Of a stretch of DNA of 64,000 nt, positions 14,669 to 26,285 are shown one piece after another. Each line of letters starts with the position of its first letter. The first letter of the stretch is position 1. The notes beneath the pieces are model-generated. The model searched no databases. It had not been told where the DNA came from and saw only the letters and a program-made list of their open reading frames with translations. Source of the stretch: Alcanivorax borkumensis SK2 (GTDB lineage: Bacteria > Pseudomonadota > Gammaproteobacteria > Pseudomonadales > Alcanivoracaceae); the NCBI RefSeq assembly GCF_000009365.1, contig NC_008260.1, forward strand, positions 779,501-843,500, given 5' to 3'. Made by a program: the position numbers and the translations under genes.

Positions 14669-15961
14669 TTATTCCCAGGAGAGTGCGCCGCCCACCTGGT
14701 ATTCGGTGACCCGGGTTTCGAAGAAGTTTTTCTCTTTACGCAGGTCCATGATTTCGCTCATCCACGGGAACGGGTTGTTCACGCCTTTGAACTGTTCTGG
14801 CAGGCCCAGTTGGGCCAGGCGGCGGTTGGCGATGAACTGCAGGTATTCTTCCATCATCGCGGCATTCATGCCGAGTACTCCGCGTGGCATTGTGTCGCGG
14901 GCGTATTGAATTTCCAGTTCGGTGCCTTCCAGAATCATCTGGGTGGCTTTGTCGCGCATCTGGGCATCCCATAGATGTGGGTTTTCCAGTTTGATCTGGT
15001 TGATCACGTCGATGCCGAAGTTCACGTGCATGGATTCGTCACGAAGGATGTATTGAAACTGTTCGGCCACGCCGGTCATTTTGTTGCGGCGACCCATGGA
15101 CAGAATTTGGGTGAAGCCGCAGTAGAAGAAGATGCCTTCCAGTACGCAGTAGAACGCGATCAGGTTTTCCAGCAGTGCTTTGTCGGTTTCCGGGGTGCCG
15201 GTAGTGAACTCCGGGTCGGATAGGTCTCGGGTATACTGGATGCCCCACTGGGCCTTCTTGGCTACGGACGGAATCTCCTGGTACATGTTGAAGATTTCGC
15301 CTTCATCCATGCCCAGTGATTCGATGCAGTACTGGTAAGCGTGGGTGTGGATGGCTTCTTCAAAAGACTGACGCAGGATGTACTGGCGACATTCTGGATT
15401 GGTGATTAGGCGGTAGATGGCCAGCACCAAGTTGTTGGCCACCAGGGAGTCGGCAGTGGCAAAGAAACCCAGGTTACGCTTGACGATGCGACGCTCGTCG
15501 TCGGTGAGGCCGTCGGCCTTTTTCCACAACGCCAGGTCGGCGTTCATGTTCACTTCCTGAGGCATCCAGTGGTTGGCGCAGCCATCCAAGTATTTCTGCC
15601 AGGCCCAGTCATATTTGAAGGGAACTAATTGGTTCAGGTCGGCGCGGCAGTTGATCATGCGCTTGTCGTCAACTTCTACGCGGCCAGCGGCCCCTTCCAG
15701 TTCGGCAACGCCGTCTTCTATGTCCATCTTTGCCACGGAGGCCTGGGCGCGGGCTACCGCGTCTGAGGCGGCTCGGGCGGCGGCGGTGTTGTCTCGTCGC
15801 TGCTGCTCGATTCCATCATCCGCAGTACTTCCCGTTCCCGGTGCTTTAGCTTCAGGTGACGCTTGGTCAGATACCGCCTTAGGTTCCGGCGGCGTTGCGG
15901 GTGTGGGCTGCGGTTTGGCGACAGGCGTCTCTTGCGCATTGAATTCGTCCCAGCTCAGCAT
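14669..15961 (-). CDS. nrdB: Ribonucleotide reductase class Ia, beta subunit
   Basis: A 430-residue R2 protein that houses the di-iron/tyrosyl-radical cofactor for dNTP synthesis with NrdA. The carboxylate/histidine ligands lie in the [13 protein letters not shown] helix (EExxH with the radical tyrosine four residues on), CVLEGIFFY and [11 protein letters not shown]. The C-terminal tail ends GGALSWE, the peptide that docks on NrdA. Residues 1 to about 85 form a Pro/Ala/Gln-rich extension absent from the shorter enterobacterial protein but usual in pseudomonad-type NrdB. GGAGAG precedes the ATG at 15961; the upstream open frame is not needed. It follows nrdA on the same strand. A transposon end lies 12 bp past its stop. 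Confidence 0.95.
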   Translation of the reverse strand: MLSWDEFNAQETPVAKPQPTPATPPEPKAVSDQASPEAKAPGTGSTADDGIEQQRRDNTAAARAASDAVARAQASVAKMDIEDGVAELEGAAGRVEVDDKRMINCRADLNQLVPFKYDWAWQKYLDGCANHWMPQEVNMNADLALWKKADGLTDDERRIVKRNLGFFATADSLVANNLVLAIYRLITNPECRQYILRQSFEEAIHTHAYQYCIESLGMDEGEIFNMYQEIPSVAKKAQWGIQYTRDLSDPEFTTGTPETDKALLENLIAFYCVLEGIFFYCGFTQILSMGRRNKMTGVAEQFQYILRDESMHVNFGIDVINQIKLENPHLWDAQMRDKATQMILEGTELEIQYARDTMPRGVLGMNAAMMEEYLQFIANRRLAQLGLPEQFKGVNNPFPWMSEIMDLRKEKNFFETRVTEYQVGGALSWE

Positions 15962-16105
15962 GTGTTCTCTCCATATTCCATTACAAGTTTGGTGGTGTTG
16001 ATTCACCGCTTGCGTATTCTTTATGCCAGCGTGCACGCTTCACGTTTCATGTGGGTACGCAGGAAAATGCGTGCTGCATGGCGCGTGATAGCGTGCGAGC
16101 GTCTC
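15962..16105. other. nrdA-nrdB intergenic spacer with small dyads
   Basis: 144 bp containing several GCGTGC/GCACGC words and short dyads such as ACGCA...TGCGT (about 16055-16070). It probably serves as mRNA spacer or partial terminator and resembles the GCGTGC-rich spacers at 5773 and 27352. Confidence 0.35.
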
Positions 16106-18994
<2,889 letters not shown>

Positions 18995-19069
18995 GGTGCC
19001 CTCTCCATTGTTTGTGCTTTAGCTGTCTGTGTTTGTGTGCTGTGAACCTGGCGGCTTCACTACGCAAAA

Positions 19070-19093
19070 CGCCATGGCCGTACGGCCATGGCG
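19070..19093. promoter_or_regulatory. 24-bp perfect palindrome in the nrdA leader
   Basis: CGCCATGGCC-GTAC-GGCCATGGCG lies 76 bp upstream of the nrdA start on the leader side. It would form a strong mRNA hairpin or bind a dimeric protein. It is not part of the NrdR or DnaA sites further upstream. Confidence 0.5.
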
Positions 19094-19322
19094 CGTTAAA
19101 TCGTGTTTTAGGTAATGCATGGTGGGGTCGTGAGCGCACGAACCACAAGATGTTGTGTCTTATTCATGACGTAATTTTCCCCCTTGCTTGTCAGGAAAGT
19201 GCTAAATCGCTGATGAGATTGCACTTTCCGGTGCGATAGACTGCTTTGTCTTGGGGAGGCGTTAGCTTTATAAAAACCCAACATGTTGGGGTGCGCGCCT
19301 GACTCTGGTACAAGGTATAGTT

Positions 19323-19344
19323 GTGCTTGCTTATTTGCAAGCAC
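19323..19344. promoter_or_regulatory. Hairpin in the nrdA promoter region
   Basis: GTGCTTGC-TTATTT-GCAAGCAC, an 8-bp stem with a 6-nt loop. The neighbouring ACAAGGTATAGTTGTG (about 19310-19325) resembles a weak second NrdR box and may overlap a -10 element on the minus strand. Confidence 0.35.
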
Positions 19345-19361
19345 TTCACCTGGGGAAATCT

Positions 19362-19370
19362 TGTGGATAA
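19362..19370 (-). promoter_or_regulatory. DnaA box upstream of nrdA
   Basis: TGTGGATAA, the exact complement of the consensus TTATCCACA. DnaA control of nrdAB is established in E. coli; a perfect box about 370 bp upstream of this nrdA suggests the same link to replication initiation. Confidence 0.55.
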
Positions 19371-19421
19371 CTTGTGGGGCAATGTGAGTGCATTGAGAAG
19401 GCTTTTTTTTGGGGCATGCCA

Positions 19422-19437
19422 CACTAGATATAGTGTT
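19422..19437. promoter_or_regulatory. NrdR box upstream of nrdA
   Basis: ACACTAGATATAGTGT is a 16-bp palindrome fitting the known NrdR box pattern (ACAC..ATAT..GTGT). NrdR is the ATP/dATP-sensing repressor of nrd operons. It lies about 430 bp upstream of nrdA, implying either a long leader or looping with a second site. Confidence 0.65.
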
Positions 19438-19668
19438 TGTTAATGGGGGTGCTCTTGCAGATTGTTGTATATAAGGCGTCTATATTGGGAGAAGTATGGG
19501 AAAACCACAGGGGCGTTGTTGTCTGTATGATGAGCCGCCTGAGAGGTTGCCGTGTACAACGCGTATGCGTATAAACATACGATAGAGATACGTTTGTTAC
19601 AGTTTGCCGGGTTGGCGTTGGAACAAAACGACAATAACGATACAAATTTCAAGAAGGATAAGGACGGG

Positions 19669-20391
19669 ATGACAACTGTGCAGGATAACCCGCCAGCCAT
19701 CATGATCGTAGAAGACGATGAGCGTCTTGCCGATTTAACCTGTGAATACCTGCAAAGCAATGGCCTTGGTGTGACGGTAGTCAGCGACGGTGAAGAAGCT
19801 ATTCGCCGTATTCGTGCGGATCAGCCGGATCTGGTGGTGCTAGATTTGATGCTGCCCGGTGCCGACGGCCTGACGGTATGTCGTGAAGTGCGCAGTGCCT
19901 ATAAGAATCCCATTCTCATGCTTACCGCTCGCACCGATGATATGGATCAGGTGCTGGGCTTGGAAATGGGCGCCGATGATTACGTGGCCAAGCCGGTTAA
20001 ACCCCGGGTGTTGTTGGCGCGGATCCGTGCCTTGTTACGTCGAGTGGAAACGGATAGTGAGCGTGATAATTCACCGGCACGCTTGGAATTCGGTGCCTTA
20101 GTGATCGATAACTCTGCCCGCGAAGTGACTTTGGCCGGCGATTCGGTGGATCTTACCAGTGCGGAATACGATTTGCTTTGGCTGCTAGCGTCCAACGCGG
20201 GCACGGTGCTGTCACGGGAAACAATTTTCGAGAAACTGCGGGGCATTCAATATGACGGGCAAGACCGCTCTATTGATGTGCGTATTTCCAGGATTCGCCC
20301 TAAAGTAGGGGACGATCCAGAAAACCCCAAGCGCATCAAAACGGTACGCTCCAAGGGGTATCTGTTCGTCAAGGAAATCGGCGCAATATAA
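19669..20391 (+). CDS. OmpR-family response regulator (RstA-like)
   Basis: A 240-residue regulator. The receiver domain has the acidic pocket VEDDE, phospho-acceptor Asp59 (VVLDLMLPG) and Lys108 (YVAKPV). A C-terminal winged helix begins near FGALVIDNSAREV, with the LTSAEYDLLWLL and RSIDVRISRIRPK recognition regions, and ends VRSKGYLFVKEIG. It acts as a DNA-binding regulator phosphorylated by the downstream kinase. The ATG at 19669 follows AAGGATAAGGACGGG; the 39-codon upstream extension is not part of the conserved domain. The best family resemblance is RstA. The regulon is unknown. Confidence 0.85.
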   Translation: MTTVQDNPPAIMIVEDDERLADLTCEYLQSNGLGVTVVSDGEEAIRRIRADQPDLVVLDLMLPGADGLTVCREVRSAYKNPILMLTARTDDMDQVLGLEMGADDYVAKPVKPRVLLARIRALLRRVETDSERDNSPARLEFGALVIDNSAREVTLAGDSVDLTSAEYDLLWLLASNAGTVLSRETIFEKLRGIQYDGQDRSIDVRISRIRPKVGDDPENPKRIKTVRSKGYLFVKEIGAI

Positions 20392-20436
20392 CGGCTGAGT
20401 TGGTCGTTGCGGCGCAGGGATGACGCTGGGTGATGT

Positions 20437-22062
20437 TTGAATAGTATTTTCCTGAGGCTCTACGGGGGCTTGTTGCTGGCGCTGTGTTTGATCGGCGCCA
20501 TCACCTATGGTGCGGTGGAGCTGGTGAACAGTTACCGATCCGACCTGTACCGTGAAAAGATGGCCCGGGGCACCTTCTTTCTGATGGCGGAAGGCTACCA
20601 GCATTATGAGGTTGGCGACCGCGATCGCTGGAGTCAGGTGCTTAGCAAGCTGTTCAGTGCCGAGATCGCGCTGCTCTCCAGTGATGATCTGGCGCTGGGG
20701 TATCGGGAACGTTTGCACCTTGAAGACGGCCTTGTGGTGATGCGTCTGAATGACGATGCGGGCTACGCCGATGTCTTGTTTCAGCTTCCTGGCGAAGATG
20801 TCTATATCAACACGCGGATGACCAAGGTGTCTGAACAACAGGCGCGGGCTACGGCTGTGTTGATCCTTCATTATTTGTCCCATTTCCAAGAATCAGAGTG
20901 GGATCAGGCGTTGACTACTTTGCAGCGTCAGTTCGGTTACCCTCTGACGTTGCTGCAGCGCGATGATGTCTCTCTGGATGATGAGCAAGAACAGCGACTC
21001 GGGCGCCGTGAGGTGGTTATTGCTCTTGACGACAGTACTCGCAATGATTCCAGTATCCGGATTTATGCGCCGGTGGCACAAACCGATAAATTGTTGGTGC
21101 TTGGCCCGCTGAGCTTGTTTGACCGGTTTCCTATTGAGTTGCTGTTGATTGCTGGTATTACCAGCTTGTTGGCGGTGGCGCTGGCCACTTATCTACAGGT
21201 GAGCCCCCTGCAGCGGCGACTCAAGAGGCTTGATAAGGCGGTGAGTCAGTTGGGCAGTGGGGACCTGGGAGCCTATGCCAATATCGAAGGCAGTGATGCC
21301 ATTGGGCAGGTGGCAGCAACCTTTAATGGTATGACGGCACATATTCGTCGTTTGATTGAGTCACAGCGAGAGATGACTCGCGCAGTGAGCCATGAATTAC
21401 GCACCCCGGTGGCGCGGTTGCGTTTTGGGCTGGAGATGCTTGCCGATATTGAGTCGGCGGAGCGTCGCCGTGAAAAGCTCAATGCTATGGATCAAGATAT
21501 CGAACAGCTGGATCAGCTGATTGACGAAATCCTTACCTATGCTCGCTTGGAGCAAGGCACTCCTAATATTGAATTCAAACCGGTGGTGATTGGCGAATTG
21601 TGCGAACAGCTGCGCGATGAGTTGGAAACCATTCGTGATGAAACGGTCATCACCGTGAACAACGCTTGCCCGACCCTCAAAGTGGAAGCGGAGGAACGCT
21701 ATCTGCATCGGGTGCTTCAGAACTTGGTGACCAATGCCTTGCGCTACGCTAAATCCCATATTGTTATGCGGGTTGAGGAGAGTGATGATCTGGTGTTCAT
21801 TCATGTGGATGACGACGGCCCGGGGATTCCAGAGCACGAACGCGAGCGGGTGTTTAAACCCTTTGCCCGTTTGGATAAGAGCCGCCACCGGGCCAGCGGT
21901 GGGTACGGTTTGGGTTTGTCCATTGTGAAACGTATTGTGGATTGGCACGGAGGCGGGATTTGCGTGGATGAAAGCCCGCAAGGTGGTGCCCGCTTTACCG
22001 TGACCTTGCCCAAGGATCAGCAGGGCCAGCATGTGCTAGGGCGGGTGAACGAACTTCATTGA
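20437..22062 (+). CDS. Membrane sensor histidine kinase (RstB-like)
   Basis: A 541-residue kinase. TM1 is at about residues 7-27, a periplasmic sensor domain at 28-228 and TM2 at about 232-252. A HAMP linker follows, then an H-box with His319 (AVSHELRTPVARL), an N-box (LQNLVTNALRYA) and the G-boxes DDDGPGIP and GGYGLGLSIV. It phosphorylates the response regulator encoded 45 bp upstream in the same operon. The start must be the TTG at 20437, because the preceding in-frame codons include a stop and the next candidates fall inside TM1 or beyond. The ribosome site is weak, so translation may be low. The signal sensed is unknown; RstB-type kinases respond to cations, pH or osmolarity in enterics. 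Confidence 0.85.
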   Translation: MNSIFLRLYGGLLLALCLIGAITYGAVELVNSYRSDLYREKMARGTFFLMAEGYQHYEVGDRDRWSQVLSKLFSAEIALLSSDDLALGYRERLHLEDGLVVMRLNDDAGYADVLFQLPGEDVYINTRMTKVSEQQARATAVLILHYLSHFQESEWDQALTTLQRQFGYPLTLLQRDDVSLDDEQEQRLGRREVVIALDDSTRNDSSIRIYAPVAQTDKLLVLGPLSLFDRFPIELLLIAGITSLLAVALATYLQVSPLQRRLKRLDKAVSQLGSGDLGAYANIEGSDAIGQVAATFNGMTAHIRRLIESQREMTRAVSHELRTPVARLRFGLEMLADIESAERRREKLNAMDQDIEQLDQLIDEILTYARLEQGTPNIEFKPVVIGELCEQLRDELETIRDETVITVNNACPTLKVEAEERYLHRVLQNLVTNALRYAKSHIVMRVEESDDLVFIHVDDDGPGIPEHERERVFKPFARLDKSRHRASGGYGLGLSIVKRIVDWHGGGICVDESPQGGARFTVTLPKDQQGQHVLGRVNELH

Positions 22063-22250
22063 ATAGGGAAAGCTTAAATGTTCCTCTATTTAGGCCTTTG
22101 CACAAAGCCGCTGGTAGCCGATAAGGTCTATTGGGTTGGCCGTTATTGTGCAATGTGTCATCCGGTCTTCATTTAAAATACGCTTTCCATGCTATCTCGT
22201 GGCATTTGTTTGATTTCTACCCCCATATGCATAACAAGGTTAGACGAGCC

Positions 22251-23744
22251 ATGCCTTATATCCTTTCCATCGACCAGGGCACTACCAGTTCAAGGGCGAT
22301 TGTGTTCGACGCCAATGGGCACGCTTGCGGGCAGGCTCAGAAAGAGTTTCGCCAGTATTTTCCCGAGGATGGCTGGGTGGAACACGACGCCATGGAAATC
22401 TGGAATGATACCTTGGCCATGTGTCAGCAAGCCTTGCGCAATGCCCGGGTAGAAGCGCAGCAATTGGTGGCCATTGGTATTACCAATCAGCGTGAAACTA
22501 CGGTGTTGTGGGATCGCGAGACCGGTGACCCGTTGGCCCGGGCAATTGTTTGGCAGGATCGTCGTACGGCGTCTACCTGTGAAGCGTTGCGTGATCAGGG
22601 TCATGAAAATCAGGTGCGTAGCAAAACAGGTTTGTTGCTGGATCCATACTTCTCCGCTACCAAGTTGGCCTGGTTGCTGGATAACGTCCCCAATGCGCGT
22701 CAGCGTGCAGAAGCCGGAGAGTTGGCTTTTGGCACTATCGATAGCTGGCTGTTGTGGCAACTGACCCGTGGCAAGGTGCACGCTACTGACGCCACCAATG
22801 CGTCGCGTACCTTATTGTTCAATATTCATGAGCAATGCTGGGATGAAGAGCTGCTGACATTATTCAATGTGCCTGCATCGGTATTGCCCGACGTGCGCGA
22901 CAGTGCCGCTGATTTCGGTACCACCTGCCCGGAATTGTTGGGCGCGGCGGTGCCGGTGACCGGTATTGCCGGTGATCAGCAGGCGGCGTTGGTGGGGCAG
23001 GCTTGTTTTGCTCCGGGGATGGTGAAAAGCACCTATGGCACCGGCTGCTTTATGGTCATGAATACGGGTGAGGCGGTGGAATCCCATAACCGCTTACTGA
23101 CCACCGTGGGCTATCGCCTCAATGGCAAAACCACCTATGCACTGGAGGGCTCTATTTTTGTGGCTGGAGCGGCGATTCAGTGGCTACGAGATGGCTTGCA
23201 TTTAATTCGGGATGCCAGAGAAACCGAAGCCCTGGCCCGCCGCGTCGGTTCTGCCGGAGGCGTGTATCTGGTGCCGGCCTTTACTGGCTTGGGCGCACCG
23301 TGGTGGGACCCCCATGCTCGGGGAGCCTTAATGGGGTTGACCCGTGATACTGGGATTGCCGAGGTGGTCACCGCGGGGCTGGAGGCCGTGTGTTATCAAT
23401 CGCGGGATTTGCTGGATGCTATGGCGGCGGATTGTGGCACCCGGCCGACCACCCTGCGGGTGGATGGTGGAATGGTGGTGAATAACTGGCTGAGCCAGAC
23501 CTTGTCGGATGTGCTGGGCGTCTGTGTGGACCGACCGGTAGTCACCGAAACCACGGCCTTGGGGGCTGCCTATCTGGCTGGCCTGGGGGTCGGGTTGTAT
23601 GCATCACTGGAATCCATAGCAGAGCAATGGCGTTGTGAACGGGGCTTTTCCCCCGCGCTGGCTGAGCCGGAGCGGCAGAAGCGCTATCAAGGGTGGCGGG
23701 ATGCGGTGGCTCGAGTTTGTCAGACCTCACGGGGTGCTAATTGA
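22251..23744 (+). CDS. glpK: Glycerol kinase
   Basis: A 497-residue FGGY-family kinase that phosphorylates glycerol to sn-glycerol 3-phosphate with ATP in the cytoplasm. Hallmarks: the N-terminal phosphate loop [15 protein letters not shown], the substrate loop [21 protein letters not shown], the ATP-binding [12 protein letters not shown], and the FGGY signature region [18 protein letters not shown]. Length matches bacterial GlpK. The ATG at 22251 starts the conserved domain; the 40-codon upstream extension is not expected. No glpF or glpD is adjacent, so glycerol uptake genes must be elsewhere. It is separated from the sensor kinase by 188 bp, so probably has its own promoter. Confidence 0.95.
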   Translation: MPYILSIDQGTTSSRAIVFDANGHACGQAQKEFRQYFPEDGWVEHDAMEIWNDTLAMCQQALRNARVEAQQLVAIGITNQRETTVLWDRETGDPLARAIVWQDRRTASTCEALRDQGHENQVRSKTGLLLDPYFSATKLAWLLDNVPNARQRAEAGELAFGTIDSWLLWQLTRGKVHATDATNASRTLLFNIHEQCWDEELLTLFNVPASVLPDVRDSAADFGTTCPELLGAAVPVTGIAGDQQAALVGQACFAPGMVKSTYGTGCFMVMNTGEAVESHNRLLTTVGYRLNGKTTYALEGSIFVAGAAIQWLRDGLHLIRDARETEALARRVGSAGGVYLVPAFTGLGAPWWDPHARGALMGLTRDTGIAEVVTAGLEAVCYQSRDLLDAMAADCGTRPTTLRVDGGMVVNNWLSQTLSDVLGVCVDRPVVTETTALGAAYLAGLGVGLYASLESIAEQWRCERGFSPALAEPERQKRYQGWRDAVARVCQTSRGAN

Positions 23745-23891
23745 TGGCTAACTTGCATAAACGTTAAGGATTTCGCTGGCAGTAAAGAGCGCTTTATAAC
23801 GATGGACGGTTCGGTTTTGGGGATGATCAAACTGTGACGTAGTCGACATTCAGTATTATTATTAGCACATCAATAATAATATTATGCTACC

Positions 23892-23929
23892 AGTTGGTGC
23901 GATTGCTAATGGGGAGGGTTGCACCAACT
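23892..23929. promoter_or_regulatory. Inverted repeat just upstream of the first diguanylate cyclase
   Basis: AGTTGGTGC (23892-23900) and GCACCAACT (23921-23929), perfect 9-bp arms with a 20-nt spacer, ending 12 bp before the start codon. It could be an operator or an mRNA hairpin affecting access to AGGA. It does not resemble a known c-di-GMP riboswitch. Confidence 0.45.
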
Positions 23930-23941
23930 CAGGAATCCGGC

Positions 23942-25045
23942 ATGGATCAAACGTTAACGCTTCACCCTGTGGCTTTGCAGTCCCAACAGCTGCGCCGCGT
24001 GCGGTTTGCGATCCTAGCGGGTGGCGGTGCCCATACTCTACTTTGTTGGATCGCTTTACAGCTGGATTTTTTCCGGGGTGGAGAGTTCCTTTTCTATTCT
24101 CTTTTTGCCGGCATTTGGGCGGGTCATCTTCTCTTTATTCTATTCATGCTGATGGGGCTGAATCGCCGTTTGGCGGAGCCTTCCATGATTATGCCGTTAA
24201 TGGTGTGGTCGACCACCGGGTTGCTAATAACGGCGTTATTCGTGGATCAGGTACGCCTGTGTGTCATGCTGCTTTTCTTCGCCATTGTTCAGCTTGGGGT
24301 GTTTCAGGCGTCGTTGCGGCAGTTCATGGCGCTGGCCAGTTATTGCGTGTTGGGCTACGCAATTGTGCTGGGGGTTATTTGTGTGTACTGGCCGGAAGCG
24401 ATTGATGCCCGGGGCGAGTGGATTCAGTGGGGGTTGTTTAGTGTCATGGTGGTGGCGGCCATGTTGTTGGCGTCTGAAATTTCCACTATTCGGTTCCAAT
24501 TGGGCAGGCGTAATCAGCAGTTAGCAGAAATTGTCGAGCGCATTCACGAGATGGCAGTGAAAGATGAATTGACCGGTTTCTATCGTCGCCGCCATGCCAT
24601 GGAGCTATTAAATAATGCGTGCGGACAGTCTGCCCGCGGGGCGTACCAGTTGGCGGTGGTATACCTGGATTTGGATCACTTCAAGAGAACCAATGACCAG
24701 TATGGCCACCGTATGGGCGATGCGGTCTTGCAGCGTTTTGCGGATGTGGCCCGTCGCCACCTGACCAAGCAGGATTTGGCCGCCCGGCTGGGGGGGGAGG
24801 AATTCATGTTGGTGCTACCAGTGACTGACCAGGAGGAGGCACGTAACTTAGTGGAAGGTATTCTGATGAGCATGCGCAGCCAGCGTTTTAAGGATGCACC
24901 GGGGCTGATGGTGACGGTGTCCGGGGGGCTGGCCATGCGGGCGGATGGTGAAACTCCTGCACAATTGATTAAACGAGCCGATCTCGCCTTGTATCGGGCC
25001 AAGGAAACCGGACGCGATAAACTGATTATCGGGGAGACCGAATGA
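23942..25045 (+). CDS. Membrane-bound GGDEF diguanylate cyclase
   Basis: A 367-residue protein. About six hydrophobic segments fill residues 20-190, a short coiled linker follows (NQQLAEIVERIHEMA) and then a GGDEF domain. KDELTGFYRRRH opens the domain, DLDHFKRTND holds the metal site and GGEEF (284-288) is the active site. It should make cyclic di-GMP from two GTP. The RxxD inhibitory site expected just before GGEEF reads TKQD, so product inhibition is probably lost. AGGA sits 7 bp before the ATG; an upstream TTG in frame is less likely. The stop overlaps the next cyclase start by 4 bp. Confidence 0.88.
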   Translation: MDQTLTLHPVALQSQQLRRVRFAILAGGGAHTLLCWIALQLDFFRGGEFLFYSLFAGIWAGHLLFILFMLMGLNRRLAEPSMIMPLMVWSTTGLLITALFVDQVRLCVMLLFFAIVQLGVFQASLRQFMALASYCVLGYAIVLGVICVYWPEAIDARGEWIQWGLFSVMVVAAMLLASEISTIRFQLGRRNQQLAEIVERIHEMAVKDELTGFYRRRHAMELLNNACGQSARGAYQLAVVYLDLDHFKRTNDQYGHRMGDAVLQRFADVARRHLTKQDLAARLGGEEFMLVLPVTDQEEARNLVEGILMSMRSQRFKDAPGLMVTVSGGLAMRADGETPAQLIKRADLALYRAKETGRDKLIIGETE

Positions 25046-26145
25046 AGCATGATTTGCATCAGGCGGAAAAGCTGAGACTGAGCGAGAAACGCTTGATGCA
25101 AAGGCATAGTCGTTCTGCCATGGTAATCATCGCTATGCACACCCTATTGTGCGTGGTTTATTTTCAGCTTGGCTACATGGATATCTCGCTGACGGAGGCG
25201 TTGGTGCTGGCTTTGCTGGTCTGGGGCTCACTGTTGGCTTATCAGTTGCTGATGGCAACAGGCGTCACCTTTAGGCTGCGTGAGCCGAGCTTATCGTTAC
25301 CGTTAATCCTGTATTTTATCGGCGTGTTCATGGTGTCGGGCTATTACGTGGATGAGTTTCGGCTCAGCGTGGTAACGCTATTTTTTTCCGCGTTATTGTT
25401 AGTGTCGTTTCGGCTCAGCGGTAAAGTCATGGTGGCAGTGGCGTTTATGGCCAGTGCGGCCTATGCGTTGATGCTGTGGCTGGCTCTGCTGGATCGTTGG
25501 GTACACTTGAGTCTGTCAGTGGAGCTGTTGCAATGGTTGGTATTTGCCATGATTTCGGTGAGCTTTGCCGTCACCGGTGGCAGTATCAATCGCCTTCGCG
25601 ACGCTCTGGTCGATAAAAATCGTGACCTCGCCAATGCAGTGAAAAAGGTACGGGAAATGGCCATTCGTGATGACCTCACTGGCCTGTTTAACCGCCGCCA
25701 CTTACTGGAAATTCTGGAGCGCCAGAGGGCTTTGTTCAGCAGTAAGAGCGTGCCGTTTGCGGTGTGTTACGTGGATCTTGACCACTTTAAGAAAATTAAT
25801 GATCGTCATGGCCATGACTGGGGCGATCGAGTGCTGCGTCAGTTTTCCGAGTTGGCGTTGTCGGGAATGCGTGATGGCGATCACTTTGGCCGCTTGGGTG
25901 GCGAAGAGTTTCTGCTGGTGTTGCCGCAGAGTGACGCCCAAGGTGCTTTACTGGTGGCAGAACGCTTGCGCTTGCGTTGGCGCGAACAACGCTTCGATGC
26001 TCAAGGTGGGCCGGCGATAGTCAGCCTGTCTGTGGGCGTGGCGGCTTACCAGGAGGGAGAGCGCGTGGACGAGTTGCTTAACCGGGCGGATCAGGGCTTA
26101 TATAGGGCAAAGGCCGGGGGGCGGGACCAGAGCCGAGTTGCATGA
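25042..26145 (+). CDS. Membrane-bound GGDEF diguanylate cyclase, tandem paralogue
   Basis: Also 367 residues with the same architecture: about six membrane segments, a helix linker (KNRDLANAVKKVREMA) and a GGDEF domain with RDDLTGLFNRRH, DLDHFKKIND and GGEEF (286-290). Here the inhibitory RxxD motif is intact (RDGD, four residues before RLGGEEF), unlike the upstream copy. Start overlaps the upstream stop (ATGA), so the two are translationally coupled. Equal length and layout indicate a local duplication that has since diverged. The membrane part is an MHYT/7TM-like sensor of unknown ligand. Confidence 0.88.
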   Translation: MKHDLHQAEKLRLSEKRLMQRHSRSAMVIIAMHTLLCVVYFQLGYMDISLTEALVLALLVWGSLLAYQLLMATGVTFRLREPSLSLPLILYFIGVFMVSGYYVDEFRLSVVTLFFSALLLVSFRLSGKVMVAVAFMASAAYALMLWLALLDRWVHLSLSVELLQWLVFAMISVSFAVTGGSINRLRDALVDKNRDLANAVKKVREMAIRDDLTGLFNRRHLLEILERQRALFSSKSVPFAVCYVDLDHFKKINDRHGHDWGDRVLRQFSELALSGMRDGDHFGRLGGEEFLLVLPQSDAQGALLVAERLRLRWREQRFDAQGGPAIVSLSVGVAAYQEGERVDELLNRADQGLYRAKAGGRDQSRVA

Positions 26146-26285
26146 GTTGAAAGTCGAACAATGCGATCAGCGGGCTCCGCTAGACGATAAACTCCTGTGC
26201 CGCAGAGCAAGTCATTTACGATGGAAAGGGTCTCATTGTTGTAGCGCAGGCCAATATGCACTTTGCATGGTTAGCACTTCAACGT

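Noticed and set aside
19552..19668. 39-residue N-terminal extension of the response regulator
   Set aside because: The receiver domain starts just after the ATG at 19669, which has a ribosome site. The extension lies in the promoter region.
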